Assembly (NCBI GenBank): GCA_002402125.1
Contig: NVVG01000096.1
Coordinates: 1 to 9,809 of the forward strand
DNA from: Moraxellaceae bacterium
GTDB lineage: Bacteria > Pseudomonadota > Gammaproteobacteria > Pseudomonadales > Ketobacteraceae
Reading direction: 5' to 3'
Length of the DNA stretch: 9,809 nucleotides
Made by a program: the position numbers and the translations under genes. Under the pieces are notes generated by a model, which did not search any database, was not told the origin of the DNA, and saw nothing but the letters and a program-made list of their open reading frames with translations. Shown piece after piece: positions 5,446-9,809 of the stretch; positions within the stretch are counted from its first letter, which is position 1; every line of letters begins with the position of its first letter.

Positions 5446-6753
5446 TTGAAACCGGTCAATATTGGAATCGTGGGGTTGGGTACCGTTGGTAGTGGTACTT
5501 TTAATGTATTAAATCGCAATGCAGAAGATATTACTCGTCGTGCGGGTCGTGCTATTCAGGTTACCCATGTTGGGGCGCGCCGCGATAACCCTGCTGCAGA
5601 TACCTCTGGCGTAACGGTATCTCGAGACGTGACGGAAGTAATCAGCGATCCAGCGGTTGATATCGTTGTTGAGCTAATTGGCGGTGTTACGCTTGCCAAA
5701 GAACTTGTACTGGGATCGATTGCAGCAGGTAAACATGTTGTTACTGCCAACAAGGCGCTAATTGCCGAGCATGGCAATGAGATTTTTGCCGCAGCCCAAG
5801 CTAAAGGGGTGAATGTTGCCTTTGAAGCGGCAGTTGCTGGCGGCATCCCCATTATTAAAGCCATCCGTGAAGGTTTGTCGGCCAACCAGATTCAGTGGGT
5901 TGCAGGTATCATCAATGGTACCGGCAACTTTATTTTGACCGAGATGAAAGAGAAAGGCCGAGCTTTTGATGATGCCTTAGCTGAAGCGCAAGCGCTCGGT
6001 TATGCCGAAGCAGACCCGACCTTTGATGTGGAAGGCATCGATGCCGCCCATAAGTTAACGATTCTGGCTTCGGTTGCTTTTGGTATTCCGTTACAGTTTG
6101 AGAAAGCTTACACCGAAGGCATTAGCAAAATTACTGCAGAAGATGTGCGATATGCCGATGAGCTCGGTTATAGCATTAAGCATTTGGGTATTACCCGTAA
6201 AACCAGTGCAGGTGTTGAGTTGCGAGTGCACCCTACACTGATTCATAACAGTCGTTTGTTGGCGAATGTGAATGGGGTAATGAACGCGGTAATGGCGATG
6301 TCAGACGCCGTTGGGCCAACGTTGTATTATGGCCCCGGTGCTGGTGCAGAGCCGACAGCGTCATCGGTTGTTGCCGATATCGTGGATGTTGCTAGAGCAT
6401 TAACCACCGATCCGGATAATCGTGTGCCACACTTGGCGTTTCATGCCGATACATTATCGGACACTCCAATCCTACCGATCGATCAAATAACCACGGCTTA
6501 TTACCTGCGGTTGAAGGCAAAAGATACTCCGGGAGTGATGGCCAAGATAGCCACAATCTTGAGTGACTCCGGCATTAACATTGAGTCATTGCTACAAAAA
6601 GAAGTTGAAGTTGATCATGGTCAAGTGCCAATCATCATGATTACTCGAGAAGTCAAAGAAAGCAGAATGAATGACGCACTGAAGAAATTAGAAGCAGAAG
6701 ATGATGTGGTTGGTTCGGTGATGCGCATTCGCTTGGAACAACTAGACGGCTAA
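5446..6753 (+). CDS. hom: Homoserine dehydrogenase (monofunctional, with ACT domain)
   Basis: Hom reduces aspartate-semialdehyde to homoserine with NAD(P)H, the branch step towards threonine and methionine. The 435 residues have an N-terminal Rossmann fold with GLGTVGSG (10-17), ANKALIA (101-107) including Lys103, the catalytic domain with AGIINGTGNFIL (153-164), and the family signature ADPTFDVEGIDAAHK (189-203) ending in Lys203. A C-terminal ACT domain (about 354-430) contains DTPGVMAKIATIL and probably senses threonine. There is no aspartokinase part, unlike enteric ThrA. The TTG start is supported by GAGGTGG (5435-5441) just upstream and by the conserved family N-terminus MKPVxxGIxGLGTVG. 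It is followed by thrC after 81 bases, and the two are probably co-transcribed. A small ORF starting at 5421 overlaps its start in another frame. Confidence 0.98.
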   Translation: MKPVNIGIVGLGTVGSGTFNVLNRNAEDITRRAGRAIQVTHVGARRDNPAADTSGVTVSRDVTEVISDPAVDIVVELIGGVTLAKELVLGSIAAGKHVVTANKALIAEHGNEIFAAAQAKGVNVAFEAAVAGGIPIIKAIREGLSANQIQWVAGIINGTGNFILTEMKEKGRAFDDALAEAQALGYAEADPTFDVEGIDAAHKLTILASVAFGIPLQFEKAYTEGISKITAEDVRYADELGYSIKHLGITRKTSAGVELRVHPTLIHNSRLLANVNGVMNAVMAMSDAVGPTLYYGPGAGAEPTASSVVADIVDVARALTTDPDNRVPHLAFHADTLSDTPILPIDQITTAYYLRLKAKDTPGVMAKIATILSDSGINIESLLQKEVEVDHGQVPIIMITREVKESRMNDALKKLEAEDDVVGSVMRIRLEQLDG

Positions 6754-6797
6754 TTAACTGGCCACAAATTAAACCTATTTTTTAACAACGTTTAAAG

Positions 6798-6814
6798 CTG
6801 GGAAGTGTTCCCGG
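6798..6814 (+). promoter_or_regulatory. Hairpin between hom and thrC
   Basis: CTGGGAA (6798-6804) pairs with TTCCCGG (6808-6814) around the loop GTG, giving seven pairs, one of them U-G. It ends nine bases before the thrC binding site GGAAA. There is no T-run, so it is not a terminator. It could be an mRNA structure that affects stability or thrC initiation. Confidence 0.3.
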
Positions 6815-6834
6815 GAAAATTTTGGAAACTTATT

Positions 6835-7917
6835 ATGTCTAACAGTACGCGTTACACCGGCCTTATTGATAAATATCGTGATCACCTACCAGTACATGAC
6901 GATACACGTATCATCAGCTTAGGCGAAGGTAACACACCGTTGATTCGCCTAAGCAACGTGCCGCGCATGATAGGCAAAGATGTTGATATATACGTGAAAT
7001 ACGAAGGGTTAAACCCTACCGGTTCATTTAAAGATCGCGGTATGACCATGGCGGTGACAAAAGCGGTTGAAGATGGCAGCAAGGCGATCATCTGCGCATC
7101 TACCGGCAATACCTCGGCAGCGGCAGCGGCTTATGCAGCTCGTGCTGGTATTACCGCCTTTGTTCTTATCCCTGAAGGCAAGATTGCCATGGGTAAGTTG
7201 GCGCAAACCATGATGTACGGTGCGGTTATTCTGCAAATTCGTGGCAACTTTGATGTAGGTATGCAATTAGTGAAAGAAGTTGCTGAAGAAGCCCCGGTGA
7301 CTATCGTGAACTCCATCAACCCTTATCGATTGCAAGGGCAAAAAACGGCGGCATTTGAGATTGTTGAAGAATTAGGTGCTGCGCCTGATTACCACTGCCT
7401 TCCAGTAGGCAACGCGGGCAATATCACCGCGCATTGGATGGGCTATACAGAATCCAATAAAGACGGTGTTTCAAACAATGTACCTAAGATGGTCGGTTAC
7501 CAGGCGGCCGGTGCTGCACCCTTTATGCGTGGAGCGATGGTAGATAACCCTGAGACTATTGCCACAGCGATACGCATTGGGCACCCGCAGTCATGGGACA
7601 AAGCATGGAATGTGCAAAAAGAATCTGGTGGTTGGTTTGATGAGTTGCAAGATTCAGAAATATTGGAAGCACAGAAATTATTGGCCCAATCAGAAGGTAT
7701 TTTCTGTGAGCCTGCCTCTGCTGCCTCTTTGGGTGGTGCTATTCGTGATGTGAGAAATGGCAAGATTCCAGAAGGCAGCAAAATTGTTTGTACGCTAACA
7801 GGCAACGGCCTTAAGGACCCCGATACAGCCATTGCGCAATGTAAAAATGCCGCAATGAGCACTATCGATGCAACGTTATCGGATGTGAAACGATCCATTT
7901 TAGAAAATATGACATAA
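6835..7917 (+). CDS. thrC: Threonine synthase (short, Bacillus-like form)
   Basis: ThrC converts O-phosphohomoserine to threonine with pyridoxal phosphate, the last step of the pathway begun by the neighbouring hom. The protein has 360 residues from the ATG at 6835 (MSNSTRYTGLIDKYR), which is preceded by GGAAA (6824-6828). The PLP lysine is Lys66 in NPTGSFKDRGM. The motifs CASTGNTSAAAAAYAARAG, the phosphate-binding loop VGNAGNIT and LTGNGLKDPDTA near the C-terminus are all present. Length and motif wording resemble Bacillus subtilis ThrC (about 350 residues) rather than the longer enzyme (about 430-470) of E. coli and Pseudomonas. An in-frame GTG at 6805 would add ten residues but lies in a hairpin loop and has no good binding site. 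A strong terminator follows. Confidence 0.97.
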   Translation: MSNSTRYTGLIDKYRDHLPVHDDTRIISLGEGNTPLIRLSNVPRMIGKDVDIYVKYEGLNPTGSFKDRGMTMAVTKAVEDGSKAIICASTGNTSAAAAAYAARAGITAFVLIPEGKIAMGKLAQTMMYGAVILQIRGNFDVGMQLVKEVAEEAPVTIVNSINPYRLQGQKTAAFEIVEELGAAPDYHCLPVGNAGNITAHWMGYTESNKDGVSNNVPKMVGYQAAGAAPFMRGAMVDNPETIATAIRIGHPQSWDKAWNVQKESGGWFDELQDSEILEAQKLLAQSEGIFCEPASAASLGGAIRDVRNGKIPEGSKIVCTLTGNGLKDPDTAIAQCKNAAMSTIDATLSDVKRSILENMT

Positions 7918-7952
7918 GCTTCAACCTATAGGCGCCATAAACGGCACTCTTT

Positions 7953-7994
7953 AAGCCCGGCTCTGCAGTAACACCCGCAGAGCTGGGCTTTTTT
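7953..7994 (+). terminator. Intrinsic terminator of hom-thrC
   Basis: A 14-pair stem joins AAGCCCGGCTCTGC (7953-7966) and GCAGAGCTGGGCTT (7977-7990), with one G-U pair and a ten-base loop, followed by T bases to 7994. It lies 35 bases after the thrC stop and closes the threonine unit. Confidence 0.94.
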
Positions 7995-8041
7995 ATGCTT
8001 GTTCAGCGCGTTAGATTTGTTACCCTCTACCTAGTCATGGT

Positions 8042-8060
8042 GATCGATACTGTATTGATC
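8042..8060 (+). promoter_or_regulatory. 19-base near-palindrome upstream of recJ
   Basis: GATCGATAC (8042-8050) and GTATTGATC (8052-8060) form a dyad around a single central T with eight of nine positions matching. The single-base centre cannot form an RNA loop without opening pairs, so a DNA site for a dimeric protein is the simpler reading. It ends 31 bases before the recJ ATG, in the gap where the recJ promoter should be. No known regulator's consensus is recognised. Confidence 0.35.
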
Positions 8061-8091
8061 TCCCTTATGTAGCTGATGAATTATTAACATA

Positions 8092-9809
8092 ATGAAAAAA
8101 GTAGCCCGCCGCAAGATTCCCGCACAACATGCTCTACCCGACACAGTGCATCCCGCTATCCAGCGAATCTACGCCGCTCGTGGATTATTGTCCGGCATTG
8201 AAACACAGCTTGGCTTGAAGCAATTAATGCCCGCCGCTGGATTAAAGGGCCTTGATGATGCATTGGCATTGTTAGTCTTTGCTATCGAGAACCAGCAACG
8301 CATATTAATCGTGGGTGATTTTGATGCCGATGGTGCAACCAGTAGCGCACTATCGATGCTGGCGTTAAAAGCCATGGGTGCGGCCCATGTGGATTACTTG
8401 GTGCCTAATCGTTTTGAATATGGCTATGGTTTAACCCCTGAAATTGTTGAGGTAGCGCTGCAGCGCGCGCCTGATTTACTGATGACCGTGGATAATGGGA
8501 TTTCTAGTGTTGATGGTGTGGCAGCAGCAAAAGCTCATGGTGTAAAAGTGTTAGTTACCGACCATCATCTACCAGGCCAAATATTGCCAGCGGCCGATGC
8601 CATCGTGAATCCGAATCAGCCGGGTTGTAACTTTGCCAGTAAAAACTTGGCAGGGGTTGGGGTGGCATTTTATGTGATGACCGCGTTACGCACCCGCTTG
8701 GCGGAAAATGGCTGGTTCGACAAGCAAGGCATAAAGTCACCCAATATGGCGGATTTTCTAGATATTGTCGCCCTAGGCACGGTGGCTGATGTGGTACCGC
8801 TCGATCACAACAATCGTGTGTTGGTGTATAACGGATTACGTCGCATGCAGGCCGGTCGTTGTCGGCCCGGCATAAAAGCACTTGCGGAAGTGGCAAAACG
8901 TAACCTGTCCAATGTGGTGGCATCGGATATGGGTTTTGCCATAGGCCCCCGTCTCAATGCGGCGGGGCGATTAGACGATATGTCCCATGGTATTGAATGT
9001 TTGTTGGAAGATAACCCCGGCATTGCCCGAGAGATGGCGGTGGAGCTGGATCAACTCAATTCCGAGCGGCGTTTGATTGAAGGCGGCATGCAGCAAGAAG
9101 CATTATATGTGCTGAAACAGTTACACCTCGATAAAGCAAGTTTGCCCTATGGGGTGTGTTTGTATCAAAAAGACTGGCACCAGGGAGTTATTGGTATTCT
9201 GGCTTCTCGCATTAAGGAGCGCTATAACCGGCCGGTGATTGTGTTTGCCTCCGCAGGAGGTGGTGAGCTAAAAGGCTCCGCTCGCTCCGTTAGTGGCTTT
9301 CATATCCGTGACGCATTAGATGCCGTCGCCGCTAAACACCCTGAAATTATCAGTAAATTTGGTGGCCATGCGATGGCGGCCGGATTGAGTATCGCGATGG
9401 AGCATTATGACGCCTTCCAAGATGCCTTTGACCAAGAGGTGCGCAATATCCTAACGGAAGAGGATTTGCGCGGTGAAATTCTAAGTGATGGGGCGTTGGG
9501 ATCAGAAGAGCTGGATTTACCTTTTGCTCAAGTGTTACGCGATGCTGGGCCCTGGGGGCAAGGGTTCCCGGAACCGCTATTTGATAACGAACTAGAAATA
9601 CTGGACCAACGCATTGTGGGTGAAAAACACCTTAAATTGGTGTTTGGTATTCCGGGTACCAACCGTGTTATCGATGGAATCGCGTTTAATATTGACCTCG
9701 CGGCATGGCCGAATAAGAAGGCCAACAAGGCTTGGGTAGCCTATCGGTTAGATATCAACGAATTTCGTGGGGTACAGAATCCACAGCTGATGGTAGAAGA
9801 AATACGGGT
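8092..9809 (+). CDS. recJ: Single-stranded-DNA-specific exonuclease RecJ (3' partial)
   Basis: RecJ degrades single-stranded DNA 5' to 3' in RecF-pathway recombination, mismatch repair and base excision repair. The frame is open from the ATG at 8092 to the window end: 572 codons plus two bases, against 577 residues in E. coli, so only a few C-terminal residues are missing. DHH-family motifs are intact: VGDFDADGA (74-82), VDNGIS (133-138), VTDHHLPG (155-162), VALGTVADVVPL (226-237) and GPRLNAAGRLDDM (285-297). The DHHA1 domain shows KGSARSVSGFHIRDAL (394-409) and KFGGHAMAAGLS (422-433). The C-terminal OB-like region runs from about 460, including RDAGPWGQGFPEPLF (483-497) and LDINEFRG (553-560). 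No clear Shine-Dalgarno precedes the ATG, but the N-terminus aligns with E. coli RecJ. It follows the thrC terminator and is probably its own unit. Confidence 0.97.
   Translation, partial: MKKVARRKIPAQHALPDTVHPAIQRIYAARGLLSGIETQLGLKQLMPAAGLKGLDDALALLVFAIENQQRILIVGDFDADGATSSALSMLALKAMGAAHVDYLVPNRFEYGYGLTPEIVEVALQRAPDLLMTVDNGISSVDGVAAAKAHGVKVLVTDHHLPGQILPAADAIVNPNQPGCNFASKNLAGVGVAFYVMTALRTRLAENGWFDKQGIKSPNMADFLDIVALGTVADVVPLDHNNRVLVYNGLRRMQAGRCRPGIKALAEVAKRNLSNVVASDMGFAIGPRLNAAGRLDDMSHGIECLLEDNPGIAREMAVELDQLNSERRLIEGGMQQEALYVLKQLHLDKASLPYGVCLYQKDWHQGVIGILASRIKERYNRPVIVFASAGGGELKGSARSVSGFHIRDALDAVAAKHPEIISKFGGHAMAAGLSIAMEHYDAFQDAFDQEVRNILTEEDLRGEILSDGALGSEELDLPFAQVLRDAGPWGQGFPEPLFDNELEILDQRIVGEKHLKLVFGIPGTNRVIDGIAFNIDLAAWPNKKANKAWVAYRLDINEFRGVQNPQLMVEEIR

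Noticed and set aside
6805..6834. In-frame GTG start that would add ten residues to ThrC
   Set aside because: It has no ribosome-binding site at a useful distance, lies inside a hairpin loop, and the family N-terminus (RYTGLIDKYR) fits the ATG at 6835.
1..9809. A novel multi-gene system, mobile element, CRISPR array or tRNA/rRNA gene
   Set aside because: Every long plus-strand frame is a recognised housekeeping gene in a conserved order. The gaps are short and contain only promoters, stem-loops and terminators.

Overview
This window is a run of ten conserved housekeeping genes, all on the plus strand, in the order ffh (5' end missing), rpsP, rimM, trmD, rplS, xerD, dsbC, hom, thrC, recJ (last few codons missing). 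The gene order and protein sequences are those of a gammaproteobacterium. The arrangement rplS-xerD-dsbC-hom-thrC-recJ is, from memory, typical of Pseudomonas, Marinobacter and marine relatives rather than of enterics. Base composition looks moderate by eye, and XerD, Hom, RimM, TrmD and RecJ resemble Pseudomonas and E. coli homologues along their whole visible length. I would place it as a probable marine gammaproteobacterium outside Pseudomonas itself; the genus cannot be read from this stretch.

Region 1 (1-3447) is translation and protein targeting. Ffh, the protein of the signal recognition particle, is followed by a 263-base gap with a plausible promoter and a long structured leader. Then comes the rpsP-rimM-trmD-rplS operon (S16, 30S maturation factor, tRNA m1G37 methyltransferase, L19), closed by a strong intrinsic terminator. 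In E. coli the two ribosomal proteins of this operon are made in much larger amounts than RimM and TrmD. Here small stem-loops sit just before the rimM and trmD ribosome-binding sites, while rplS has a strong site with no stem-loop that I could find.

Region 2 (3448-5338) holds xerD (chromosome dimer resolution recombinase) and dsbC (periplasmic disulfide isomerase). A possible envelope-stress (sigma-E/AlgU type) promoter lies before dsbC, and a strong terminator follows it.

Region 3 (5339-7994) is a threonine biosynthesis unit. hom starts with TTG behind a promoter with a consensus -10 box, and thrC encodes a short, Bacillus-like threonine synthase. A 14-base-pair terminator hairpin ends the unit. 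Region 4 (7995-9809) is recJ, whose ORF runs off the end of the window, preceded by a 19-base near-palindrome.

There is no mobile element, CRISPR array, tRNA, rRNA, defence cassette or accessory island here, and I found no undescribed multi-gene system. What deserves a second look is in the non-coding sequence: the continuous 24-base-pair RNA hairpin in the rpsP leader, the stem-loops beside the rpsP, rimM and trmD ribosome-binding sites, the sigma-E-like dsbC promoter, a small ORF overlapping the hom start, and the palindrome before recJ. No gap between genes exceeds 300 bases.
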